Part shown: positions 20,352 to 31,800 of the stretch, in pieces
How positions within the stretch are numbered: the stretch's first letter is position 1
Layout of the letters: every line of letters begins with the position of its first letter
Assembly (NCBI RefSeq): GCF_001625215.2
Contig: NC_030388.2
Span: 26,462,558 to 26,526,557, forward strand
Reading direction: 5' to 3'
Source: Daucus carota subsp. sativus
Lineage: Eukaryota; Streptophyta; Magnoliopsida; Apiales; Apiaceae
Length of the DNA stretch: 64,000 bases
Notes under the pieces: generated by a model
Told to the model about the DNA's origin: nothing
The model's database searches: none
Seen by the model: the letters and a program-made list of their open reading frames with translations, nothing else
Made by a program: the position numbers and the translations under genes

Positions 20352-21608
20352 TATAACTAATAAATTCAACTTTTTATCTCATTTAACTCCACAATAGTCA
20401 TTTTTCCACAAAATAACTCCACTCAAAAAAATAAAAAAAATTCTCCAATAAAATATTATAATTTATTGAATAAAAATCTAAATCAATACAAACTATAATG
20501 AAATATGAAAATAAAATCATGTAAAATATATTCTATTAGTATGTCACGCCGAATTGGGCATTATGAGTACTATCAGTTACATTCCAAATTAACTTTTATA
20601 AAAAATTTAATGAAAATAAATAGTTACAAAATTCAAAATTCAAATTAAAATATAAATTAGAATAAACAATATGATAATATGCTTTACAAATGATGGACCT
20701 GGCCACGGGCATTCTACCCTAGTTTGGAAATTGGAAGTAAATGAGAATGGATTGACCCATGCTGAATTCTTGTGCTACAGGCAATTCATTACTGTTAGTT
20801 TTTGTTACCTTGAGATATGGGTCGCTCTTATTTTAAAGCCCATCTGATAGATAATAGCTGGGCGGCAGTAATCCGTTTCATGCGTGTGGGCTTTAATATT
20901 GGATTAGCATAGTGTTGTCTGATCCATTTGATTTATTTAGTGTTTATAAATAAATCGAAAAATATGTAAATATCTATATTTCTGAAATTAATCAACTTAT
21001 TTCTGCATATAACGAATATTAAACAGTTATTAAATATTTACATTTAGTTATAAAATGAATAATATAAATATCAGAAAATTCCTCAAATATACTCTTATTA
21101 CAATCAAATAATAAGGAAGATCTGAATTACTAATTCGAAAAATGCAATTTCACGATGGTGTCAATTAGACTAGCCTTTTATTTCATAACTCGAAAGTGCA
21201 GATGAAGTTCCAAATAATGAGCTGAAGTTTCTTTGTTACTACGTACCTGATTTTCAATAATTTCCGTTTTACTTTTACCGAAATCAACCCGTTAGACACG
21301 TAATTTCCATTTAAAACAAAGTTTCCCGCGCTTTTCCAATTCTGTCGAGACACCATAACCGTAACAAAGAACTCTTGAATAAACCACCACCATCCAAACA
21401 CATCCCATTAATAGCATCCTCTCCGCGTGATTTCATGAATCCACAAATATCTATACATACAAACATACATACAAATCCAAAATTCTGAAACAACCTCCTC
21501 TCTCTCCTCTCTCTAAACCCTAACCTAACCGCCATTGATACACACATACACACACGCGAAAACATAAAAACAAAATTCGAATTGAATCATTGTGGAAATC
21601 AATAATCA
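20352..21608. promoter_or_regulatory. Upstream region of the LFG gene
   Basis: AT-rich to about 21170. The last 130 bp (21480-21608) is a CT- and CA-rich leader (CCTCTCTCTCC, ACACACATACACACACGCG) typical of a plant 5' UTR. No other gene is seen. Confidence 0.4.
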
Positions 21609-23705
21609 ATGGCGTTTGATAGCAAAGCTCCAGGATTCGATCTCGAGGCGCAGAACGGCTACTTGTACCCTGGAATGATGGAGAATCCTGAGCTTCGTTG
21701 GGGATTTATACGTAAAGTTTACGTGATTCTGTCTCTGCAGTTGCTTCTCACCGTCGGTGTCGCTTCTGTCGTTGTTTTCGTTGAGCCGATCAACGATTTT
21801 GTTCTTCATACGCCTGCCGGCTTCGCTATTTATATCCTCAGTGTCGTTCTCACCTTCATCAGTACGTTCTCCAAACCTACCTAATTTTATCGACATTTAT
21901 TGATTCGATTCAAGCAATTGATCATGATTTTTCTATATTTTGTGTGCAGATTGTTGTGATTTAGTTGACGCTGTAATTGAGATTTTTCAATTAATTTGAC
22001 GATGTTGATAAAAAGTGTGTGTTTTGTAGTTTTGCATTTCGGTGTTCTATGTATATTGTATTGATTATTGTGATTTGTTGATTTGATTGACGATATTGAT
22101 CATATGTATACTTTGAGTATCGTCCGCACCTTCATAAGTCTGTTTTCGATTCCTAGGATTTATAGAGATTTATCAGTATATGTTATTTATGTGTTTTTGT
22201 ATTTTAGAATTGCGCAGCTCTGTTTTCATATTTGTTTGTAATATTTTGGAATTGTTCTTTTCTCTGCGGATTGCGCGTGATTGATATTCGTATATGTATT
22301 GATTATTATGATATCATGATTTGATTTAAGCATGTGTTGTTCTATGCATTTGTTAATTGATTGAGGTTTTTTCTTGAATGGTGCAGTTCTGTGTCCGTTG
22401 CATATCTATCAGAAGCATCATCCAGTGAATCTGATTCTGCTTATGATATTCACCGTGCTCATTTCTTTCTCTGTCGGTTTGTCTTGCTCTATGCACTCTG
22501 GTAAGTTATCCTTATTTTTGTTTCTGTTTCTTGTGATTTTTATGTTATATATAGCATGTATCATTTTTTATTCCTTTGTAATTCTTTATATGGTGTGGTA
22601 ATATATAGAAGGCATTATATACGCTAGTCTGCATGTATAGTTTTTTTAAAGAATTGCCCTGTTCAGATAGATTCACAATGTATAGTCTGCATGTAATTTA
22701 ACCTCTTTTAGGATTTTTGTAAGCGAAGAAAATAGTACAGTAGATGATAATATTTTGATTAGATATGTTAATTTGTTAATACTAAGAATTAAGATTTTAA
22801 ATCTTAAGGTTTGTTAGGATTTGAGGCAATACAAACAATGGTGGTTGGTGTTTTCATACAAGGTTTGCTGGCCTTTCCAGTGTTTAGTTTGCTTGCAGTC
22901 TGATCAAATTTCTATAGAATAACTTTGATCAAATTTCTATTGAATAACTTTCTGTGTGTTTTGATCTTCTTCCTTATCTGTTCACTCCTGATACAATCAC
23001 AATTCACAAACCTTGATATAAACTCAAATATACCCTAGATTTTGTATTCTCTGTTCCTATTCCCGACTTTGTTGCTTAAAACTCATATTGAGGATCTACG
23101 AGGCCAGTTTAGTCTTCATTACAATATTCGAATGCCGTCTACAAGGAATCTTTTACTGATTGTTACTCAAGCGAGAAATATTTGGTGATCGGGGTTTGGT
23201 ATTGTAAAACTGACATGCTTATGTAAATGTGGGTTAATGTTATCAGGGAAAGTCGTACTCGAGGCTGGAATATTGACGTGTGCCGTGGTATTTAGCCTCA
23301 CTCTCTACACATTCTGGGCAGCTAAGAGCGGACATGATTTTCAGTTTCTCGGGCCATTTCTATTCACTTCTCTCTTGGTGCTCTTCCTTTTTGGCTTGAT
23401 GCAGGTCATTATAACTTGTCTCATTACCAGTCATTTTCCTATCATTTTCCAGAATGTCATTTCTAGACAAATTGATTACTGTAATTTGTTTGCGAATACA
23501 GATGTTTTTCCCCATGGGAAAACTAGGGACCATGATCTACGGATGCATTGGAGCCATCATATTTTCCGGATTCATCATATATGACACTGACAATCTCATC
23601 AAACGCTATAGTTACGATGAATATGTGGCAGCTGCATCAGCTCTATACTTGGACATAATCAACCTGTTCATGAGTATACTTGCCATTCTACAAGGGGATG
23701 ATTAA
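21609..23705 (+). CDS. LFG: LIFEGUARD / Bax inhibitor-1-like membrane protein
   Basis: Four exons (21609-21861, 22387-22500, 23247-23404, 23502-23705) join at GT-AG sites to 242 residues, the usual length for plant LFG (TMBIM) proteins. The N-terminus has YPGMMENPELRWGFIRKVY, the family signature before the first membrane helix. At least six hydrophobic segments follow. LTLYTFWAAKSGHDFQFLGP and YDTDNLIKRYSYDEY (from about residue 202) are the diagnostic blocks; the two aspartates in DTD correspond to the proton- and calcium-sensing pair known from BI-1 structures. Family members sit in endomembranes, dampen cell death and, in plants, affect powdery-mildew susceptibility. It is a single gene with no neighbour of related function. 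The start is the first ATG after the leader. Confidence 0.95.
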
Positions 23706-24733
23706 CTAGAATATGCTTTGCCAATCCTGCCACTTATAAGAATGGATGATGATCATTATGTACATTCTGATTAGACTATAATGGCTTTCCAACTGTTCTC
23801 GGAATATGTAACTGATACTTGGATATCACCCGGAGTTCAGCAAACGTTTGGTATATATATATGATGAACCTTGTAAAAAGCAGAATTGTTGAGATTATAT
23901 GTTGCTATTTGGTCGCTGTAGTAGATTCCCTGTTTGCTTATTTACCGTACGTAGCTCATAAAAGCTTTCGTGGAGCTATAGCTATGAATCCATGCCCTTT
24001 AAAGGAGAAAAACATACAAATATATCTCAACCTATTTATTCATGTTATATTTCAATTGGAAGTGAAAGATGAATAGTATACGAGGAAGTTTTATGCGGCT
24101 TATAAAGTTTATAGTACAGGTATTTATCACATCAATGAAAATATATTTGTTTCTGAGTAAATATTCAAACATTGTATTCAAAAAGAAAAAGAATTTTACA
24201 ATACTTTACAGGATTATATCATGTAAAAAGCTTTAAAATACGTGTCGAATTCTAAATCCCAAATATAAACAACTCAGTAGCGAGTACTGAGTAGCTATAG
24301 GACTCCAGAGTCCAGCACACTGAAGCTCAATGGTTCTCTTAAAACTTTTCATTTTATGCTCCTCTTTTTGACCAGCTTCCAGTCCAATATAGCCCTTTTC
24401 ATTTCATAACAAGTTTTGCTATCAAAGAAGACTTCAGTCACATGACTAGTTTCCTTTGAAACATAAAACAGAGGACAAAAATTCATGTTCTCCGAGAAAA
24501 GACTGAAAAATGCCTTTTGATAACTTATAATTTCCTTTCACCTTTTTACAATAGCAAGGCCTTCCTTGACATAGGAAAACAACGGAAGGAGGAACATAAA
24601 ACAAGAAAGAAAGCACCCCTACTATGTTTAAAAACCAAATAGTTAATTCAAAAGCTCGAACTAGAGTTCACTAGACCATAACATTCTACCAATATACCCC
24701 ATCTGCCAGTTCTTACCCTTTCTTATATTCATC
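23706..24733. other. Convergent 3' region between LFG and the VAN3-binding gene
   Basis: Holds the 3' UTR of LFG on the left and of the minus-strand gene on the right. No additional gene or repeat was recognised. Confidence 0.5.
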
Positions 24734-27700
24734 CTATAATCTATGTTTATTGTTCTTTTCAGCAGCGAGTACCAACAAGCTTGAAACACCCTGAGTCCAG
24801 ATATTGTGCTCCTTCTGGTTGCTGCATTCGAATTCAACCACTCCACGCGATACTGTTTTCAGCGCAAAGTATCTCCTGTCTTCACCACCCTCAAGCAAGT
24901 GCCGTCCCGGCCAAGCTGGCATATCTTTCAGCACCTCCAACACTATATCTACACAATTCAAAACGTAAATTAGAGATGAAATCATGATATTAAATACTTT
25001 GCAGGTGAAGAGCACCTCCAGTTCTCTAACATGATGATACAGTGGAAGTGCAGTAACAACTTACTCTTTTTCTTTTTAGTTATGGTCCCAGCAATATGTG
25101 TACTCTTCATCTTCAGTATAACCTGAAAAAAAGAGTATTTTAAGTTTTTAACTGCTTCAAGATACAATATATTAGGCATAATTTACAATGAATGATATAT
25201 GAACAACACATAAAGCAGCTTCATTCATTTCAATCATGAATAACTTCATTTTTTTATCTCAAAATATTTTTGACTGGTCCACCTTTTTTTTCAAGCCTCG
25301 AATGATCATGATGTAAAAGTCCAGTCTGTTAATTCAACCAATCTTAAAAGGATACTTGAAAACTTTTCTTTTTCAGGCAAGGTTTGACAAATAATCGCAA
25401 TTAACTCAATTCTTAAGCAGGAAAACGGAAAATTAAATATTAAAAAAATATATATCAACCTGGCCCATCTTGTTAATATAGACGGACACTTTCTTCCAAT
25501 GAAGATCACCTGCATGATCCAAAACCATAATCAGCTACCACTATCATTAACATGCCAATAATTATTTTACAGCTGTTGTGATTTTCCAGCAATTCAATAA
25601 AAAATATATAAACAGGGGTCAGATGTGTCTAGATTTTACACTTTACTCAAACCAAACACCTGCCATAGTGCCATTTATATAGTTATGTTATATCTTATGG
25701 AAGTTTAATCTCATATGATCATATGACATAAGCAGAAATCAATTGTACAACAAAATATATATACACCTTTGCGCGTGCGCTTGAGGAGCTCACAACCTCT
25801 AGCAAGTAATTCTCGACTACAAATATCAACAAAATTCCCTTCAGAAACAAGCTCTCCACTGCATATACCATTACTTCCATGATTGCCACCAATATTAGTT
25901 CCTTTCTCTACAGGTATTACAGCAGCTACATTCCAGACATCCTTCAGTGCTCTAGCCTTCAATGTAGCAACACCACGCAGAGCTGCAACACAAAAACAGA
26001 AATTTGTTTAAACGTGGCTTCCAATACTAGTAGTCAATTACCATCTTCTAAACAAACACAAAATAAAGCTGAAAACTAATAGCAGTTAATTATCCTGCAT
26101 ACTAACTCTGCCTCCAGGATTTCCACATGCAAAGACTACTAAATACAATTTACATAGTCACCTGTAGCAGCAACTGCTGTTAAGGTCATAATGTCTCCAG
26201 CTGACCGTACACTAACTGCCGAACCAACAATTGTAGCCAGATGATCCCTCTCTGCACCCATTGCTTCGGCTGCCTCAACACACTGTGCAGCAACCAGTGT
26301 AGCTGCAGAAGCCACTGCCATGTCAGTTTTCGCCATCTCTTCATCTTTTCCAGTACCGGAAGAGGCAGCTGTAGCAGAAGCAATCGCTGCAACAGCTGCA
26401 GCAACCCCAGCCACTGAAACAGCAGCATGAATCTTAGCATTATGAGCTCTAGCTTCCTCTTTCTTTTTCTCTCGCCTGTCTTTTAACCACCTTCCCACTG
26501 TTTTTCCTCCCACAGAAGGGGCACCACCACCAGCATTTATACTCCTATACTGTGTGTTTACAGGATTATTCGCACGAAAATACTGCACAGTTCACACACA
26601 CACACATATTAGTGTTAGTGGATAGTTCTGTAGACTGTCAAAGTGCAAACAACACAATTATCTTGAAAGCAATATTCCACTTAATAATGTCCTGATGAAC
26701 ACACCACAGCCAAGTTATATGACTTGCAACTTAGTGTGCCAGATTTGTCACCACTACAAAGTTGGTGCAATTTCATAAATGTTGTGATAAAGTGGGACCT
26801 ACACCGCAACAATTGACTTCCGCTTGTTTATCTTCTTAGAACAATAGGGACCAATATGGGTCGTCTATTCATCATTCTAAACAGCATCATTCTTTGAAAT
26901 CAAGCACATATTTTGAAGTTATGGAAAATAATCAATACATGTACAACCAAGTGACAAGTACTATTAATTTCTTACACTAACACAGATTTGTTAAAACAGA
27001 AGTAAAATTTTATATCAGTAAAGCGAGAACAAAATCATTAAAGATATAGAAAAATAGTGTTTTACAGTTCAGTCATAATGATCAAAGATATGATAAATAT
27101 TCTTATAAGATTACAACTACAGAGGGAAGAGGGAAAGCATCTAATGTTTATACGGATCTTGGTTCAAAAAAAAGCTTCAACAGATTTCAAAATTTCATCT
27201 CTGATTTGAAGTTATAGCACTTCCATATCCATCAAAGCATGCAATTTTTGCACAATGAGAATTAGGCAAAAATCATAATAGTTCATATATGGGCGCGAGC
27301 ATATGCATGTAACATATAGAAAAGATATTATTAAATATTTGAAGGACCTTGAGATCATGGGATGGGGAAATAGGAGGAGTATCAGTAACAGAGCTATTCA
27401 GAGGACCACTACTGTGTGATAATCTTCCAGATGTCCTTGGTGATACCTCCTGTTTTTTACACAAAACCAAAAATAAGAACCACTTTTTCAAAAAAAATTA
27501 GCTACAATCACTTTAATCACACCACTGTATAAGAAACAAAACCAACAAACAATCTATTTAATTTTGAGGCAACAATAGTAACATGATTCTTGAAGAACAC
27601 CAAAAAATACTTATGCATAAAAAACCCAGAGAATACAACTTCACTTTTACCACAACTTGTGCATTTTCAAACTTTAATCTCCTTGGAAACATAAGTACTA

Positions 27701-28560
27701 CTAAAGTCTGTGTACACAAAACACTGAAAGTAAATGTTTTTCAGATATTGATAGTTCCCAGATCACTTCATAAATCTTTTGATTTTCCCCAGAACACAGC
27801 CAATTTTTAGGCCTTATTGTCCATTGGATCAAAAATTTATATCCCAGATAAAAAATTTACTACCTCCGTCCCATTTTAATTGCTTTTGACTTTTTTACAC
27901 GTATTTTAAGATGTTAAAAAAATCACATCTAAACATAATTATTTCTTATAAAATTTATATCAAATAAAAATTTAGAATCTAAACTTTTATTTGATATAAG
28001 AATTGAATTTTTTTATTAAGTGTAGATATTGTTTTTTTACACCTCAATATACGTGTCAGAAAGTCAAACATCAGTTAAAATGGGACAGAGGGAGTATTTT
28101 ATTTATTGAAAACCATTTTTATGATCAAAAAATCAAATAAACAGTCAGAAAAATCCAAGAAGGTGGAAACAAAGCATATGTCAAACCAAACAAAAACTGA
28201 ACTAAACTCAACTCAAACCCATAAATAACTTTGTCTGTATCTACAACAAACCAGAAAATACATACAAACTTATGTATGTATATATGTACATGCAAAAGCA
28301 CTTACAGACATTATACGCTCCATAAGCTGCGAGGTTTCCGAGGAAGCAAACGAAAAGGGGTTGCCGGAAACAGTGGCCTCTTCATCGTCGGCGCCGGAGA
28401 TATTCTCCAAAATGGTGCCGGAGGGCTTAACGGCGTCGTCGGTGACGGCGTTAGCTTTGAGGGTTTTGGAGACTTGGACGGAAGAGGTGCTCCATGAACG
28501 AGATAGAAACTCCATGAGCTCCATTGGAGTTTCTGGTGGCCGGAACTGAACCGGGTTCAT
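24734..28560 (-). CDS. VAN3-binding / FORKED-like protein (DUF828 plus PH domain)
   Basis: Seven minus-strand exons (28560-28306, 27449-27348, 26582-26162, 25982-25767, 25509-25460, 25122-25065, 24948-24734) join in phase to 438 residues. Exon 1 begins [20 protein letters not shown] and contains FLSRSWS, the DUF828 start. Exon 3 has [20 protein letters not shown] followed by a long alanine-rich helix ([12 protein letters not shown]). Exons 5-7 form the PH domain, with [12 protein letters not shown], then [18 protein letters not shown] and WTQGVSSLL near the end. In Arabidopsis such proteins bind the ARF-GAP VAN3 and steer vesicle traffic and auxin transport during vein patterning, with the PH domain binding phosphoinositides. 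A 235-bp MITE sits in intron 1, and another MITE begins 114 bp upstream of the ATG. Confidence 0.92.
27860..28094. mobile_element. 235-bp Stowaway-type MITE in intron 1 of the VAN3-binding gene
   Basis: CTACCTCCGTCCCATTTTAA to TTAAAATGGGACAGAGGGAG, with TA on both sides (27858-27859, 28095-28096). Same length as the MITE at 16083-16317; about a dozen differences between them by eye. It lies between splice sites and should be removed with the intron. Confidence 0.9.
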
Positions 28561-28673
28561 TTTGGGAGAGATGAACCGGAGAGTTTTACAAGTGTGAGAG
28601 AAAATATAGCGGCAGATAAAATATATAGGAAGAGAGAGAGGGTGAGAGAGAAAAGTGTTTGCAATTACTGTAT

Positions 28674-28855
28674 GGGTGTGCCCATGGGCACATGCTAAGC
28701 ATTAACATTAATAAAATTGGAGGGTTTTGATTAGTGTGGTTGTTGTAATTGTAGGGGGGTCCACCATTATTAAAGAAGGTAAACCAATAGAAACCTTTCA
28801 ATTTTATAAATTTTGGTGCTTAGTGTGTGCCCATAGGCACACCATAGAAAAACCG
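28674..28855. mobile_element. 182-bp MITE, GTGCCCATGGGCAC family, next to the VAN3-binding gene start
   Basis: Ends GGGTGTGCCCATGGGCACAT and, inverted from the right, CGGTTTTTCTATGGTGTGCC. A perfect 9-bp direct repeat, TTACTGTAT, flanks it (28665-28673, 28856-28864), which suits a Mutator-type element. The left end lacks about ten bases present at the right end. It lies 114 bp upstream of the start codon, so in the leader or core promoter. Confidence 0.8.
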
Positions 28856-28864
28856 TTACTGTAT

Positions 28865-31800
28865 ATATAATGTGTGAGGGGAGTTCAGTGATTATGTATT
28901 TATGTGGGTCTTTCTTTTAGATATTATATAATAATAATAAAATTAAATGAAATTGGAGATTGAGAGGTAATGTGATAGGAAAAATTTATCTTTTTCTTAT
29001 CTAAAATTATAAAACATTTATTATTATACTTGTCCAGACTCCATTATTTTAAAATTTTCCAATTTACTCGATTATTCCCGATTAATCCTTTGCAATATTG
29101 TCAAGTGATTCGATTTTTAAAATTCAATTAATCATTATAAGTTTTTCTTAATCAAAATACATATAATAATTTACTAAACTTAAAATACTATATCACTTTA
29201 AATATAAATAATTATAGAATTTATGATATATTAAATATATATTTGTTAACCAACAATTAATATAATAATGATTATATATTAAATAATATTTTAATATCAT
29301 CTCCAATTTCCACTCTGATTAATCCTTCTGATTAGTGTCCGATTTTCGATTAAACCTAAAAACGATAGATCAACCAATTAATTAGGTTTGATTACCGATT
29401 TTTGTGATATTATATTTGTCTAACATTCTGTACCTAACTCGAAAAATTATCAACAAATAAAAATTCAGTAATGTACTTAATAGGTACTTCGACTATTGAA
29501 GATCAAGATATTAAAATCAACAAATACTCAATTAAACAAATGAGCTGATATCCCGGATATTTCAAAGTAGGATAATAATTTAATAATAAAATCCTATACA
29601 TCATATAATGATTTTTTAAATAATTTACCTTTTCTCCAAGAAAAATATATTCATAATTGAGTATTACTTGTTGGGAACTCTACCGAATGGCAGCGAAATG
29701 GGCATTACGCTCGTATAATGATACTCCCCTAGAGCATGCTAGCACAATAATTATTGCAAATCATATGGAGGGGATTACAAATTATATGCTTATTGATGAT
29801 TTAATGACCTCTATAAGGATATTGAGTTTTTATATTTAAATGGTTGAGAAAATATAGAAAAATATCATGCGGAGTCATTTCACTATATCTTGCACAATCG
29901 TGAATAGATGTATGTAATTATTGTAAGTTTGAAGATTATTATTTTTATCCTGAAATAAGCAAACATAGATATGGCAGTATGATTGCATAATTTACTTCTG
30001 AAAGTAGAGATGTGGGTTTAAATAGGGAGAAATCTTAACCAAAACAAATTCTAAAAAGCTATGATAAATTAAATGTGCCAAGTGCTAAATGTAACATCAC
30101 ATGTTGATCTTTCTTTGACAAGCACTCGACATCTCACGGTGATCAGATTCGAATGTTTATACAAATAGCAGATCGTAGATATTATTATATTGTGGATTCG
30201 GTTTCATCAAACAATAGTTTAGCACTCATTTTAACTGTGTTTCACGTGATTTAAAAATAATTTAATTTATCTTTTTCTGAAATATTTTAAATTATTTTTT
30301 CACAATTTAAAATCAATTCTACAACACTTTATTTGAACTATCAATGAAAAATTGAATATGCATGATCTCCATATATATAATCAAATAAAGGAGTAATGTT
30401 TTTTTTTTGAGCAAAAAGGAGTAATGTTTTAGTGAAAAGTTCAACTCTATAATGATTCTAAAGAAATTTCTTCTTTTTCATAATATAAGAACCTATTTTC
30501 TTTAAAAATACATTTTTAACGTATTTTTATCGAATTAAACAGTTAGAAAGTGGAGTTTTGATGGCTAATATCAAACTCCGTTTGTATTTATTTGCATGTC
30601 TTCTTCAGTCAATTGCGCTATGACTTAACCAAACAGGTCTGAACGAAGCAATGGATGACGGATGGGCAGCTTATTAATACAAACGGGGTTGGAAGTTGAA
30701 ACAATGAAATCAGATTGGGAAAGCCTACTACATCAACATGGCGCGCCTATTATTCCCCGTATCCACCTCCATTTGATCATCGTTACTCATTTTGTAAGGC
30801 CATAGAGCACGACACACTGTTCAGATTCATAGTCATATTCAATGCATAAAGTTAACACAGTCGGCACATCTACTAATCCATTACACATAGAATCTCACGA
30901 TAAAATATTTACAAGTATCCTTTTTTCCACATTTAGTTGGATGCGGAGAAAAAAGTACTTTTCTTAATACATATTATTATCAATAAATATAATATAGTGG
31001 ACGAAAATAATGAAATCAAGTAATATTTTTATATTATAAAATTTTATTATTATTGAAAAACTTTAAATATGAAAAAATGATAAAAACATCCAAAAAGAAA
31101 TGGAAAAGAATGGTTAGGACAAAATTGGAACTGAAAAAATTTACTACATAACTTTGACGATGAGTCCCATCTAAAAAGCAAAATTGGTACAAATTTTTAG
31201 GGAAATGTCAAAGTCGACTTCCATCCCTAACCTAACTAGAAAAAAGATAACCTTAATCGAAAATCATCTTAAATTTCCTTCATCGGCAAATCCGTGGGAC
31301 TCGACTCCACCGACTCAAAGCTTGTGAATTGCACTAAATCTGAATAATGTTAAGAAATGGGCCATGGTCTTGAGACAAGTCCAAACAGTCGAATGGGTCA
31401 TCAGAAGGGCCGATTCTCATCTGGACGGACTCATTAGTCAACCTCAAATATGCTGAGTGGATAACGTCTCCGAATTGAACAGCTTTACTTTGTATTTTCT
31501 CTATTTACTTTATTTTGCCGTACATTATCATTGTTTTTCTGTCTTATATCTGGTATTTCAAATATTTTTAATTTATTTAAAAATTCTTGATTAATCTTCG
31601 ATCAATACCTAAAAAATATTTTATTGATTATATTTCAATATTACTAATGAATAATCATATGTTAATCAATTAGTTTCGATTTTTTTTCTTACAACCATAC
31701 TTCTAACATTCTTCTTATTTAAAAGAGTAAAATACTAACAATAAATAAAAACGAACGAAAGGAGTGTATGTACATCATCTTCGAGAGATGAGAATGCAAT

